A stretch of 64,000 nucleotides of DNA from Diphasiastrum complanatum (taxonomy: Eukaryota; Streptophyta; Lycopodiopsida; Lycopodiales; Lycopodiaceae). The DNA is taken from contig CM055102.1 of NCBI GenBank assembly GCA_029204225.1, forward strand, positions 5,137,520 through 5,201,519. The letters run 5' to 3'. The translations under genes were made by a program, and so were the position numbers. Below the pieces are notes generated by a model, which saw only the letters and a program-made list of their open reading frames with translations, did no database searches and was not told the origin of the DNA. Below, piece after piece: positions 42,371 through 55,901 of this stretch. Numbering within the stretch: position 1 is the stretch's first letter; the number at the start of each line of letters is the position of its first letter.

Positions 42371-43345
42371 GGGAGACCATTGAAACTTGGCTTAAAAAGA
42401 GACTATCCTATAGTATCAAAATCATGAGGGAAGAAAATACATCAATCAATCTAGTGTTTGAGCAATAGGGGATTCAGTTTGTAAGTATTTTTGTATTGTT
42501 GAGAACTTTCTTGAGAACGACTATTTGTTCTAGGTGATGGAGATATTCAAATATGGAGTAGGATGAGGGTTTTTAAGATCTTACGCCAGCACTCCACCTA
42601 AGTAGGAATGAATTACTCATGTCTTGAGCGAGTAATGTTTGAAGACTGAAGTTGTTCTATGTGAAATTGTTTTTCCTGTTCATAGGCAAGTAGTTGTTTG
42701 ATAGTACTCAACTATTGATAGTCATAATGACCGAAAGCATAAATGAGTTAGTATGATGCTACTTCGGTATTCGAAGTTTCAAAGTTGATAACGTCTCTAT
42801 GAAAAATTCAAGTAGTTAAGTTGATCTATTTTGGCAATTTTGAGGCCATTGACTTAGAGATAGATTTATATTTGTCACTTTTTAATATTTGTCAATAAAG
42901 GCCTAAATAGTGTTTTACTATTTTTTGGCAAGTACACTTGTGGATGAGGTTGGATTTGGACCCATTCTAATTGGCTAGTTTCATACATTGCATCTAGACT
43001 AGAATTTCTAGGTTTTTCGATGAAGTACCAAGAAGTTATCATTTAGGACAAGTTTAGGGAAATTGGCCAAATGACATTTTGGAAGCTATAAATAGTTATA
43101 CCAGCATGGAGAAATAATCATCACAGTTTTTTTCTTTGTAGAGAACTCATCTCTTTTGTTTCTATGTCCATCTCTTTCATATTTCTCAAGTTATCTTCAT
43201 TTCTAGTGTGTAGAATGTCAATTTTGATCTTGTATCCACACGTGTGAAGGATAGTAGGCTGCTATTGTTGTATGGATAGGGATAGTACCTTACTGTATTT
43301 TTGTGCTTATGATCATATCTTAGTGATTTATGCAATTCTAGTTTG
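42371..43345 (+). repeat. C4 5' LTR region
   Basis: AT-rich, no coding signal. TATA-like ctataaatag lies near 43,083 and CACACGTGTG at 43,237-43,246. The last about 65 bp (43,280-43,345) recur at 44,645-44,707 on the other side of the C4 coding remnant, as expected for two LTR copies. No primer site remains, because the sequence jumps straight into mid-gag. Confidence 0.5.
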
Positions 43346-44640
43346 ATGATCATGCTAATTTGGTGCAAAGTTTTGCTATTTAAAAGACATTGCCAAGTAT
43401 GGACGACTTGCAAGAGGTCTTGGTGGCTAAAGAGTTTAGACTCCAAGCAAGAGGAGGATCTACTTCTACATCTCAAGCTAGAGAGGAGAAAGCTATGTTC
43501 TCAAAAGGCAAGTTCAAGGGCAAAGACAAAAGAAAATGGTCAAAATGGCAAGATCAAGGTGAGCCTTCTACTTTTGTTGGCAAGAATAAAGATAGATCCA
43601 ACTAAAATGTTTCTATTGTGGAGTCAAAGGACATTTTTCTAGTGATTGCTTCAAGAAGAAGAGAGATCAAGGTGAGCAGCAAACCAATCTAACTCTTATG
43701 ATGATGGTGTTAATGAACAAAATTCAAATGATGCTTTTTTTCTGTCATCTTGCTTGTTGGCTAATCATGGAGATATTGATCATTGGCGGATTGATAGTAG
43801 AGCTACATCACATCCGACATATCATGAGGAGTATTATTCATCATTGATGGCGTTTGAGGGTGACAAGAAAGTGATAACCCAGCCGATGATGGTGAGTGTG
43901 CAATCAAAGGGATTGGCACAATTCCTATTTCCCTCTCTACTAATAGGAATGTGAATTTGAAGGATGTTTTATTCATTCCATGTCACTAAAAACCTTCTTT
44001 GTGTGGTCAAATGCTTGACAAGGGATTCAAAGTGGAGTTTGATGGTGATGCTTGTTTGATCAAAAAGGAAGATGAGTTGATTGCAAAAGGGAAGAGACAA
44101 GGTAAGTTGTTCAAACTTGATGCTTGTGTTGTTGCTCACCAAGTTGGATGTATGAAAAAAGGAGCAATTGTCAATGCAAGAGGTATGGCACAAGATATTG
44201 GGGTACTTCGACAACAATTCATTGGAGGTGATGGCAAAGAGGCAAGTTGTTTTTGGTCTTTCCAACTCTTTAACAAGCTTGAATCATGTTCATGAGAAAT
44301 GTGTTGTATCAAAATCACATAGGTTACCTTACAAGACATCTACATCAAGGTCAAGTAAACCTTTTCAACTTGACCATTCGGATATTCATGGTGTTACTAC
44401 AATTAACAATGGAGGTGCTAAGATGTATGTGACTTTTATCAGTGATGTTAGTAGATTTTGTTGGGTGTATCTACTAAAGAGAAAAGATGAGATGTTTGAT
44501 GTCTTTTTCAAGTTCAAGATTGCAAGGGAGGTCCAATTTTTTACAAAGACCAAGTGCTTGAGGAGTGAAATTGGTGGTGAGTACATTTCAACCAAGTTTA
44601 AAGCATTTTGTGATTCAAATGGTCTGTTGTTGTTGTACCA
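43346..44640 (+). pseudogene. C4: Copia gag (partial), protease and integrase (partial)
   Basis: Close relative of C3. Starts in mid-gag with FDDHANLVQSFAI, DDLQEVLVAKEFRLQARGG, then the knuckle KCFYCGVKGHFSSDCF, where a frame change separates it from gag. The protease box is damaged (HWRIDSRATSHPT). DGDACLIKKEDELIAKGKRQ precedes a GAG-pre-integrase with EVWHKILGYFDNNSLE. Integrase N-terminus: KPFQLDHSDIHGVTT (first Asp), FISDVSRFCWVYLL, LRSEIGGEYISTK (Asp replaced by Glu). It ends at a stop next to the second LTR-like copy. Reverse transcriptase and RNase H are missing. Confidence 0.8.
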
Positions 44641-44644
44641 ATAG

Positions 44645-45484
44645 GGATAGCACCTTTCTATATTTTTGTGCTTATGATCAAATCTTAGTGATTTATACAA
44701 TTCTAGCATGCCATAATTGATGATTTCTATCTTGTTGATAAATCTAGATGTGCATCCAAATTTGGTCAAGATTTTGTTGATCCATTAAGAATGTTTTGGA
44801 TCTGATTTTTCATAGTCTCGTGACTATTGTATGAGCATGTGCTAATGGGGCCCAATCTCTTTGAAATAGCAGAGTAGGTAGTCCACCAAATGTGGCCGCA
44901 ATAAGCCACCTTGGTCAAGTCTCACTAGTCACACCCGTCGTTGGAAATGTCTAGTGAAATACCTAGGCCTGCGACGGTTGGCAAAATACTATCATTCATC
45001 AAACAGAACGATGTGTATAACTTGCACCCCACAAACACCAAATACATGATAGGATAGGTTTGCAACGAGCACTGAACTATTTTTTGTAGAGATATTTGCA
45101 TGATGTACTTTGAAGGACTGATGATCATTTTTCACATGAACTGTGGTATTATCAGGCACATGGACATGGTGGACCAAATGAATTGAATCATAGAACTTCC
45201 CTAATACCAATGACTTTCATGGGTATTGACATTTCATGAATAGTTTCCCGATGGTATCTCTTATAATCCTTTATCTGAAGTCATGATCTTAGAGCTACAA
45301 TTCACATCCTAGTAGTCTAAAAGCCCTACCTTAGATTTTGAAGTTAGTATGCTAAACTCGAGGAATTAGGAGTAGTCTCTAAAGACTAAGGAGTCTCTTA
45401 GAGGAGACCCCATCTCCAACTTTGCTCTTGAAGCTAGATAAACTTTGTATCTGTGATTGATGGCTTCAAAAACAAGCAAAGTTT
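44645..45484. other. C4 right LTR fragment and unassigned sequence
   Basis: 44,645-44,707 repeats the C4 LTR end. A reverse-strand frame (about 45,210-44,925, two overlapping frames) reads VPDNTTVHVKNDHQSF, ANISTKNSSVLVANLS and SILPTVAGLGISLDIS. It looks like decayed coding sequence but I do not recognise it. The rest shows nothing. Confidence 0.35.
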
Positions 45485-46283
45485 CTACAGAAGATGAGAA
45501 TTAATGAAGTTATAAGAAGAACCTCTGTCTAATAAAATACTAACTTCTTGATCCTTAACTATGCCTGTTAACCGAAATGGTTCATTAGGAAAGAAAGAAG
45601 CAGTACTGAAAGAACATTCACACTCACAATCAAATAGGTTAATTTTCAAAGTTTTGACTTTACCCCCTGGAATTTCGATCATCTGTGTTGCAAGTTTCTT
45701 TCTTTCTGGACAAAACTTCATCATATGTCCAGGCTTGTTGCAAATGAAACACAGATTTGCCTTTTTAGCCTTCATCCGTGACATAGATTTTTTCATCTTT
45801 TTATTCTTCAGTGGTTTCGATGCCAATTGATCCAATTCGTCAAAATATTTGGCAAGCACCCCTAGGGCAAATTGCAAAAGTGCCAATTTAGGATCGAATG
45901 ATGGAACTCAATTTGATCCAATATTTATAGATATAAGAGTCCAAGCTCTTACTACCTATCTTGTAGTTCATGAACTTTTGGTAATAATCAACATCATCAG
46001 CTATCATGAAAGCTTTTTGGAAGACCTCTGTAAAAGCTTTTTAGGTTGTGGGCTTCATAGTCAAATCTCACCACCACCACAATGCCTTGTCGCATAGGAG
46101 TAACATGACACTTTCAATCTTTTTCTCATTAGAAATTCCATGTAAGTTGAAATAACTGCTCCACTTGACAAGCCAATCATCCACAACTTTTGGTTTTTTC
46201 TCCTTCTCCCCTGAGTAAGTTTCAGGCTGGAATCTAAGATACGGAGAAGACAATAACTTTATTTGGTTCAATAGAACTTCCAT
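45485..46283 (-). pseudogene. G5: Gypsy gag and protease fragment
   Basis: From 46,283: FQPETYSGEKEKKPKVVDDW, WSSYFNLHG and ALWWW, the start of a Retrotrans_gag domain. After a gap and frame break, the 45,886-45,485 frame has the CCHC knuckle CFICNKPGHMMKFC. A retropepsin start follows, VSILLDRGSSYNFINS, where D-S-G has become D-R-G. The middle of gag is deleted. The layout (single CCHC, then a protease with SxNFI) is typical of plant Gypsy elements. It could be a detached part of G6, but the distance (2 kb of unrelated sequence) prevents proof. Confidence 0.75.
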
Positions 46284-48394
46284 TAGCTGATCTCATAAAT
46301 TATTTCAATAATGTCATTAAGTGTCGTACTCATGTGGGGGCTGGAATACAAGGCCTAATGGGCATTTCAATAGAGCCTAGGGTAATTAAAAAAAGGAGCA
46401 CCTTGCGGGAAAAAGTCTTTGTAGTTAATCATTTTTGTAATCATTTTGTTTAAATCAATGGCCCAAGTATGGCATCCTGCATGTATAAGGCCAATCTTGA
46501 AGAGCCCGACAATAATTAGTTATGTTAGGCCCCAATTCAGCATCCTGCAATTGTAAGTCCAACTTGTGGTGCCATTACTCACTAGGGGGCAAGAAAACAG
46601 TTTTGGCAAGTCTCAAGGTCTAAACTTAGACTTAAAAATTTATGTAAAAGTCAGAGTCAGGCTTCCAAAAAAGAACTTGCATTCTATATTGAGACTTGAG
46701 ATGTCTTGTCCCATAAGCAAATGTGGAAAGGAAACTCTACAAGCTCCTATAAAAAGAAGCTCATTCTATGTAATTTTCATCCTTAATGCAAGCCTAGCTG
46801 AGTGCTATTATTTTGGATTGTTTTACTTCTTTTTTACTTGCTTTTGTTGTAATGACTGGTCACTAGTTTTTAGGGGCTATTTTGTAGATTTTTATTTGCA
46901 TCTTTTGCTTGTGATTTGTATGATTTGAGCATATAAGTACGTGGACCTATCATTGAATTAGTATTTCCCGACAAAACAGAGGGAAAAAAAGCCTCTAATC
47001 TGTTTATAAATCTACTATGGAAGAGTCTTCCCAGAATTGTCTGTGCGAAGTTAAAAGCAAGCTGTCAAACAGGTTTTAGGATCCCATAGAGGTGTTTTGA
47101 GGCCCAAATCTCAACATCAAGGTTCGCCTGTTTCACTAGTGATCAGGTAGACATTAATCTACAACATATCATAGAGGTGAACCCATATATGAAAAAAACA
47201 ATAAATAATTGAAAAAACACCTGCGAATCTATTTGCATTTCCCATGAGTGAAAAACTTGCTATCCAAGTTCACCCACTTCATATTTAGGCCATCATTACC
47301 TACTGAAACTAATGTTCAGAGGGCAAACCCAGACCATCACTTCAGCTCCTAAAACTTGGTTTTAAAATTCTAGATGTTCTTGTCTCTACAGCCTCAACAT
47401 TAGTCTATCTTGGTTTGTCTCCTTCACCATTAAGAAATCCATCTAAGACTAGTACATTATTTAGAGGGAAAACCCAAATCCCAAGAAACCATTGTTGTAC
47501 ACTGAAAAGTGTGAAAATCTTAATTTTTTGCACTTTTGGCCTACCACCTACTAGTAAGTAATTTCACATGTGTTTTACCTACTGTGGTCAAGGGGAGTAC
47601 ATACTCCATCAAATCATTCCCCAAGTGCAAGCCAAAAGTTAGATTTGTACATTCCTAGATCTATATCAGCTTGCCAAGTGAGTTTGGAACTTGTACATTT
47701 CCCAACTATACTTTTTCAAGATTCACTGGAGATCTAGGTTCGCCAAGTTGCAGGCTAAATTTCCCACTTATGATGAGTTTAACTTGATCCAGATGAACAT
47801 AAACTCCCACAGGATCAGCCTGAAAGTTGTAAATTCCCAAAAACACATTTTTTTGGTTTACATGCTTCAATTTTCAAGATCGAGGTTTTCCACTTTGAGA
47901 TCTGATATGGATATTGAATTCCCTAAGAAGTCAGAACTAGAATCCCAAGGGATCTTTCGATCTTTTAAAATTATACTCCCAGCACCTTGAATTCCCAAAA
48001 TCATCCCAAGTTTTCAATTTTGGCCATATGAGTTCGCCATCAAAAATTTGAACTCATCCATCCAACCTACATAATTGTCCAAATTGGTGACTCTAAATTC
48101 TCAACCCATTGGCTACCATTAGACTTTTTTTATTTCCTCAAGTTACATTTCCAGATTTGAATTTTCCAACTACGGGAGCATTTCTAACTAGTAGATCCCA
48201 ATTTGGGGAAGTTAGTAAGACACCATCAGGTCATCACTTTTATTCCCCCTATCCAGATTTTCCATTTGTACTTTTGTTTCATTCTCATCTTGATTCCCAA
48301 CTTTGTTTTTCCACTTTGATGAACAAAATTTGCATTTTCCAATCTATCACTTCTCATTCCCAAGATCAATTGCACATTCCCAAATCTTGTCTTT
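46284..48394. other. Unassigned non-coding stretch
   Basis: No recognisable coding sequence. A 120-codon forward frame (46,566-46,928) has no domain. A short duplication, gcatcctgca-tgtaa, occurs near 46,473 and 46,540. From about 47,240 to 48,390 the words attccca/tttccca and ttcgcc recur many times at irregular 30-60 bp spacing, as in an eroded tandem array or LTR. Confidence 0.4.
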
Positions 48395-49471
48395 TTATTC
48401 ATCTATTTTTTTTAACTTTGTTTTGTATCTATAAGGTTGTAACCTTAAATACACATAATCCCCTTCAACAAAATCATGAAAAGTTCGTTTTTTATTAGCA
48501 TATTGCTTCATGTGTATCTGACCTGCTTTAATGTGCTCTCGCTTGGCTCTCAAAATATCATTCATGTGCTGAACCTGGTCCACAACTGCTGGAACTACAA
48601 CAACCTCTGACAAATCAGCATTAATGGGTTGTAATGGTTCATGGCCATATAATGCAAAGAAAGGTGTCATACCGATTGATGAATGTGGAGTGCTATTATA
48701 ACAAAATTCGGTGAGGTACAACCAATCGACCCACTTTGTTTGGTAATCCAAAAAAAAATGTCGCGAATAACACTCCAACCATTGGTTGACCCTTTTTGTT
48801 TGTCCATCAGTTTCTGGATGAAATGATCTACTTAAGCACAATTTAGTGCCCAACTTGTCCATTAAGACCTTCCAAAAAGAGAAAATAAATCTGCTATCTC
48901 TATCACTCACTATCTCCTTCAGTATTCCGTGTAACTTGAAGACATTCTTCAAGAATATTTGTGCTACTCGGGCTGCACTATCAATAGTTTTATAAGGTAG
49001 AAAATGTGCATATTTTGTAAGTCGATCCACCACCACATAGATACCATCATATCCCCCAGTCGTTGTTGGCAAAGAAGGTATAAAATCCATGCTAATACTT
49101 GTCCAACGTTGTGTAGGAATAGATAGCGGATGCAATAAACCTAGTTGCTTGACATGTTCCACCTTATTCACTTGACAAGGGATACATTCCTGCACATACG
49201 TATATATTACTTTCTGCATACCAACCCATTTGAATAGCTTTTGGATGGTTTGATATGTCTTCAACATTCCACTATGCCCAACACTTGGAGATGAGTGTAG
49301 CTCATATAATACTTGTAGAATGAACTTGGATTTAGGAGCAAGCACAACTCTAGAATTGTCATATAACAATATTTGTCCTTGTTTCTTATAACAAGGATGA
49401 ACAATTGAGCTAGATTGTTGGCTGATTCTAACAAATCTCCAAGATACTCGACCAGAGCTACCCAAGAGCAC
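48395..49471 (-). pseudogene. G6: Gypsy integrase, long open frame with catalytic Glu lost
   Basis: Uninterrupted 358-codon frame. The zinc module is H2C2 (ELHSSPSVGHSG, then CIPCQVNK). The core has ISMDFIPSLP (Asp), VSDRDSRFIFSFW (Asp) and HPETDGQTKRVN, where the usual ...QTERVN has Lys in place of the catalytic Glu. The C-terminal part has YANKKRTFHDFVEGDYVYLR, a GPY/F-type start. It is cut at 49,474 by G7. Upstream, MLLGSSGRVSWRFVRISQQS is not conserved and HPCYKKQGQILLY begins the family match. The integrase would be inactive as read. Confidence 0.85.
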
Positions 49472-49473
49472 CT

Positions 49474-50340
49474 CTCACCTTAGACCGAGGAGGTCTAAGA
49501 GAAGACGAGACGAATGAAGACTGAGAGCCAAGTATGAGAGCTGAGGAATACTAGTTAGTACTGTCAAGTAGAAACTGTGTAAGTCTCATGGTGAATCCCG
49601 AAAGATGGAATGACCATGTAGGGACTAGTATTTCTAGGCAACGTAATAAATGCAAGTAGACCCCTCTTAAAGAAAGTAGAGAGAGCCACCTTTTAATGGT
49701 GACCTCTAGTGGAGAGCATTATTCCACTTGTAGTTTGTGAAATGTGGAATTGCCACTAGGATGCCACCTAAGGAGCTCTCTTGCTAATTTAAGAGACTCC
49801 CTCTTTGTAGAAGAGAGCTTTTTGTGTAATGTACCCACTCCATGTCCAAATGAGAAGAGCCTCCATGAGTCTGGTGCATCCATTGAGCTCCTTGATCATG
49901 CTTGTTTCTTGAGTGATGCATTCATGATCTTGCCCTTCCATCCTTTGTGTGTGGTTGTGGATAGTAGAGTGGATTAGTTTTCTTGCTTTCCTAGAGTGGA
50001 TTAGATTTGATGTTTTCTTGTGGATTAATGTAGGAATCATCATTCAAGTAAACTAAATAGGCTAGATTTGTGATGTAAATCTTGCATATCCTCTTATAAT
50101 CCAATTCTTGATGCTCTTGGGCTATCCAAGAATCAAGAAATAAGTGTCTCTTGATCCTTGAACTGTTGAAATGCAGTTAGAATAGTTTCTTGTTTCTTGT
50201 ATTGTGGATTAATGCATGTATAGCTTAGTTTTATTTGGTAAGGATCTGATTCAAACTCATTTTGCAGCATTAAAGTAGGATTTCATGGCATTTCAATCAT
50301 TGTTCAATGGTTCTGTATGCTGATTTTATGGTTAGCCAAG
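49474..50340 (-). repeat. G7 left LTR
   Basis: Starts beside a small inverted repeat (cttagacc-gag-gaggtctaag). 49,520-49,650 matches the block near 1,140-1,260, and the right half repeats at 53,449. Confidence 0.6.
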
Positions 50341-50785
50341 ACATCCTCGATTACCATCTCAGCTGAGTCCTCCTTCTCTCCCATCTCAGCCGAGACCTCC
50401 TCCATCACCATCTCAACCAAGCTCCTTCATTCCCATCTCAGCCAACTCCCCCTTCGTTACCATCTCAACCAAATTTTTTGATTGCAATCTCAACCGAATT
50501 TTTTGGTTCAGGTATCAATTGAGGGCTTTGGTTCAGGTCTCGACTGAGGGCATTGGTTCAGGTCTCAACCAAGGGCTTTGGTTCAAGTATCGACCGAGGG
50601 CATTGATTCAGGTCTCGACCGAGGGCTTTGGTTCAGGTCTCGACCGAGGGCATTGGTTAACGTTCTCGATCGAAGGCATTGGTTCAGATCTCGATCGAGA
50701 GCATTGGATCAGATCTCAACCAAGAGCATTAGTTCAGATTTCTACCGAGGGCATTAGTTCATATCTTGACCAAAACCCCTAAGAA
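50341..50785. repeat. 25-bp minisatellite
   Basis: Unit ggtctcgaccgagggcattggttca, regular from about 50,511 to 50,780 (about 11 copies); degenerate ctcaaccaa/ctcagccga units extend back to 50,350. Unit variants include the perfect palindrome ctcgatcgag. The forward open frame here simply follows the repeat. Confidence 0.9.
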
Positions 50786-51054
50786 ATCAAAAAGCACAAA
50801 AATACCAGAAACCCATACAAAACACAAAAATATATAACAGTGAATAGTAGCAGGTGACAGAATATCGGGTTTCCTCTACGTCTTGCAATAACTCATTTCT
50901 TATAATGTCTATGTTCGATTATCGATCTGGTAAATGTCATGGTAATGTAGAAGTTCTCAAGGCTTCTTGATTGAGCAGCAGGTTTAACTATTGGTTGCTA
51001 TGGTGCTCGTGTGGTGTTCTCATGAGGATCCTATCATGATTCATAACTAACGTG

Positions 51055-52279
51055 TCAGGAAATTAGGACCTTGTTGGGTCGTTTTGGGCAGTCTTTGAAA
51101 CTATGTTTTCTGACACAATCGGGACACTTGGCATGGTATTTGGTCTTGACTGGACAATCAACCATTAAGTGCCCGGTTTCACCACAGAATAAATATCTAT
51201 TGTTCAATGGCCCTTGTATAATGGCATAACCATCTTGTATGGCTAGTGGTTTTGGATTTTCTGGTGGATAGTTGTGATAATGGGAGAAATGTCCAGATTG
51301 TGACGGTTGTTCTTCATATTGTTGGATGGCATGTGCTTGGATAGGCTGAGATGAAGGACAAGCATCAGCAGGATGCGTAGCCCAACAGTGTGGGCACCAT
51401 ATAGGTACTTGTGTAGGGTTTGGCTGACCAAGCATATTGCATTAGATAGACTTCAGAGTAGTTTGAAACTCTATGGTGAGTTTTTCCATCTGCAGTTGAT
51501 GTTGCTGATTAAGCAGCTGCAATTGTGATTTCCAAAGCTGATCTCGGGTATCCTCGATCTGCTTTGACTATTGGACAAGAGCAGGGGGTGCTTTCCTTTC
51601 CCGGGATTCGTCAACATCTGATCTTCATCTTCCTCCCGAATGACATCAGACATAGCTAACTTGAGGCTCGTGTATTCGTCATTGGATCTAAGCCCGCGTC
51701 TAATCCATTTTGGAAGGCTAACTAAAAACGAGATGATGAGCATCTGTTTGGTGAACTATTCATGTACTTGACTTTTGAGGTGTTTGAATCGCTCGATATA
51801 GTCTTGTATGCATTCATATTTTGTCATCTTGATGTTACTCAATTTGACAAAAGGAATCTCTATCAAACGAAATGGTTTAAAACGCTTGATAAAGGACTCT
51901 TTCAAAATTGACCAATCTAATTTATCTTCATGATCAAGGTTAAAAAACTATTCATGTGCTTTAGCGAACATGGTCATAGAAAACAATTGGACCATAGCAT
52001 CATTGGATGTTTCACCATACACATCACACGCATTCTCAAAGATTGCAAAAATCGTTGAGGGTCCAAACTACCGTCAAACTTGGGTGTTCTCTTCTCAAGA
52101 TGAGCTCCGTGAGTGGCAAAAGCTCCATTAAGGTGTGTTCTGGCATGTGATGTTTCAACACCATAAAAATGGGCTCGTGCCCTCAACTCTATCAGATTCT
52201 TGTCCTTTGAATGGGTTTGTGGATGGCTCATGTATTTGGGACCGCATTCGGTAGAACCTATGACGTCTGATTTGTTCAA
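51055..52279 (-). pseudogene. G7: Gypsy gag
   Basis: From 52,279: RTPKFDGSLDPQRFLQSLRM (gag start, PxFDGxxDP type), then DYIERFKHLKSQV and MLIISFLVSLPKWIRRGLRS, matching G2 closely. The tail (51,435-51,055) has three Cys/His clusters: CPHCWATHPADAC, LFCGETGHLMVDC and CPDCVRKHSFKDC. Frame breaks lie near 52,050, 51,960 and 51,750. Between 51,470 and 51,435 a Gln/Leu-rich segment resembles a coiled coil. Gag only: no protease or pol follows before the left LTR, so G7 is non-autonomous or deleted. Confidence 0.75.
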
Positions 52280-53264
<985 letters not shown>

Positions 53265-53860
53265 CTATTTGGATCAACTACGAGCAGTTAGATTGCCAAC
53301 AATAACATCAGCAAGGTCGACAACCAAGGTCACAACACCAAAGACGATAACAACAAGAAGTACCCCAGTCACGACGAAGATATTTCAGAAAAGAAAAACA
53401 CAAGTATTGGAAAATCAATCTCCTTCTTCACTAGCCCTCTTGTTTTTTATGTTCTTGGGTTGTCCAAGAATCAAGAATGAGTGTTTCTTGATCCTTGGAC
53501 TGTTGAAATGCTGTTAGATTAGTTTCTTGTTTCTTGTATTGTGGATTAATGCAGGTGTAGCTTAGTTTTAGTTGGTAAAGATCTGATTCAAACTCATTTT
53601 GTAGCATTAAAGTAGGATTTCATGGCATTTCAATTACTGTTCAACGTATCTACATGCTGATTTTATGGTTGAACGTTTTGGCATGCATGATTGACTGAGT
53701 GGCTGTGCATGCATGTGCTTTAAGTGCAATAGTGACCAATCTGAGTGTCCTTTGATCCATCATTCTGTCTGAACTGGGCATTGTAATAAACAGGAAATAT
53801 CCAATAAATGCCCAAACGAATCTAGTAACAGGTAGAACAGTTCTATAAGCAAGAAAGAAG

Positions 53861-55324
53861 CAACCAATAGATTCTCTGAAGAAGGGAATCTGCCAACATA
53901 GATCCTTGCAATTCCTCCCAAATCTCCTTTAAATCAGGATCCTCCATTTATTCTGCTTGAACGTCTTTTATCCAATCTGCACTTAATGTAGTTATTGCGA
54001 AAAATGTGCCAAATCTCAAATTCGACCACAACATTCTGTGCTCTTCCGTTAAAGGATGATCCAAAATTTCATTTTGATGTTCCTCCAAATATGCTGCATA
54101 TTCCTCTATAGATTCTAAAGATGCATTCATCTGTAAAGACTATATTCTTGATAGCGTATCTGCAACTACATTGTCCTTTCCTTTAAGATATTGAATGTTA
54201 AAATCATAAGATTGAACCTATGACAACCATCTCTTTTGCTTATCATTCAATTGCTTTTGGCTCAAGAAATATTTCAAACTATGATGGTCACTTTTAATCA
54301 AGAATTTAAAACCATATAAATAGTGTCACCATTTCTTGAGGGCATGCACAAATGCCAACATCTCCTTATCATGAGTAGGATATGACGCTTCCTTGTGAGT
54401 GAGTTTCCTACTTTCATAGGCAATGACTCCATCTTATTGACTCAAAATAGCTCCCAACCCTGTGCCACTAGCGTCCACTATAACCATGAAAGGTAAGTTG
54501 AAGTTGGGTTGCACTAGTAGAGGAGTAACGCGCTACCAATGATTCCTTAAGGGCTTCGAAAGCCATCTGAGTTTTCTCATTCCATTCAAACTTATCCTTT
54601 CTCAGAAGATGGGTAAGCAGTGCTGCCACTTTTGAGAAGTCCTGAATGAATATTCTATAATAGGATGCTAAACCCAAGAATCCTCTCAATTCTCTAACAT
54701 TGTTAGGTGAATTCGAATTCTTGATTGCCTCAATCTTCTTCTAGTCCACCTTGATTCCCTCCTTGGACAAAATGTGTCCCAAGTATTCCACCTTATCTCG
54801 AGTGAATTCACATTTGGTTATCTTTGCAAACAATTTGTATTCTTGAAGAAACCTGAAAACTGTATCCAAATGTTTCACATGCTCTTCCATATTCCTGCTA
54901 TATATTAGGATGTCGTCAAATAATACCAACACAAACAAATAAAGGTAAGGTTCAAAAATCTGATTCATAAGAGCTTGAAAAGTGGCAGGAGCATAAGTTA
55001 ATCCGAAAGGCATAACTTTGAATTCATAATGTCCTTTGTCAGTTCGGAAAACTGTTTTATGTTGATCCTCTTCTTTGACCTTTATTTGATGGTATCTTGA
55101 ATGTAAATCTATCTTTGAAAGATGCTAGCTCCCTTTAGCGCATCCAACAAATCATCCACTCTAGGGATTGGATATCTATTTTTAATGGTCACTTTGTTAA
55201 GAGCTCGATAATCAATACACATCTTGAACGTTCCACCCTTCTTTTTTACCAGCAACATGGGAGAGGCAAAAGGTGATTTACTCACATGAATCATGTGAGT
55301 GCCCTTGTGTTTTCTTAGTTCCAT
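53861..55324 (-). pseudogene. G6: Gypsy reverse transcriptase and RNase H
   Basis: Reading down from 55,324: [53 protein letters not shown], then frameshifts. [20 protein letters not shown] and the catalytic box [10 protein letters not shown] follow (FDD in place of the usual YxDD Tyr). Then [16 protein letters not shown], the connection GFLGLASYYRIFI and a broken RNase H. The last open part (54,130-53,948) reads EHRMLWSNLRFGTFFAI and ends EDPDLKEIWEELQGSMLA after a stop, the usual linker before integrase. The protease side is cut at 55,324. Integrase continues at 49,471 beyond G7. Confidence 0.83.

Positions 55325-55901
<577 letters not shown>

Noticed and set aside
42052-42380. Overlapping open frames on both strands as a repeat protein gene
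   Set aside because: Both mirror a degenerate 120-130 bp DNA tandem repeat; no known repeat fold, no promoter context.
46566-46928. 120-codon forward ORF ending in a hydrophobic Phe/Cys-rich stretch as a membrane protein
   Set aside because: No domain, no relatives here, AT-rich retroelement surroundings; hydrophobicity comes from T-rich sequence.
50519-50782. 87-codon forward ORF with repeated STEGIGSGLDR-like words
   Set aside because: Direct translation of the 25-bp minisatellite (three units per 25 codons); no evidence of expression.
50495-50785. CRISPR-like array
   Set aside because: Units are contiguous 25-bp repeats without unique spacers, in plant nuclear DNA; it is a minisatellite.
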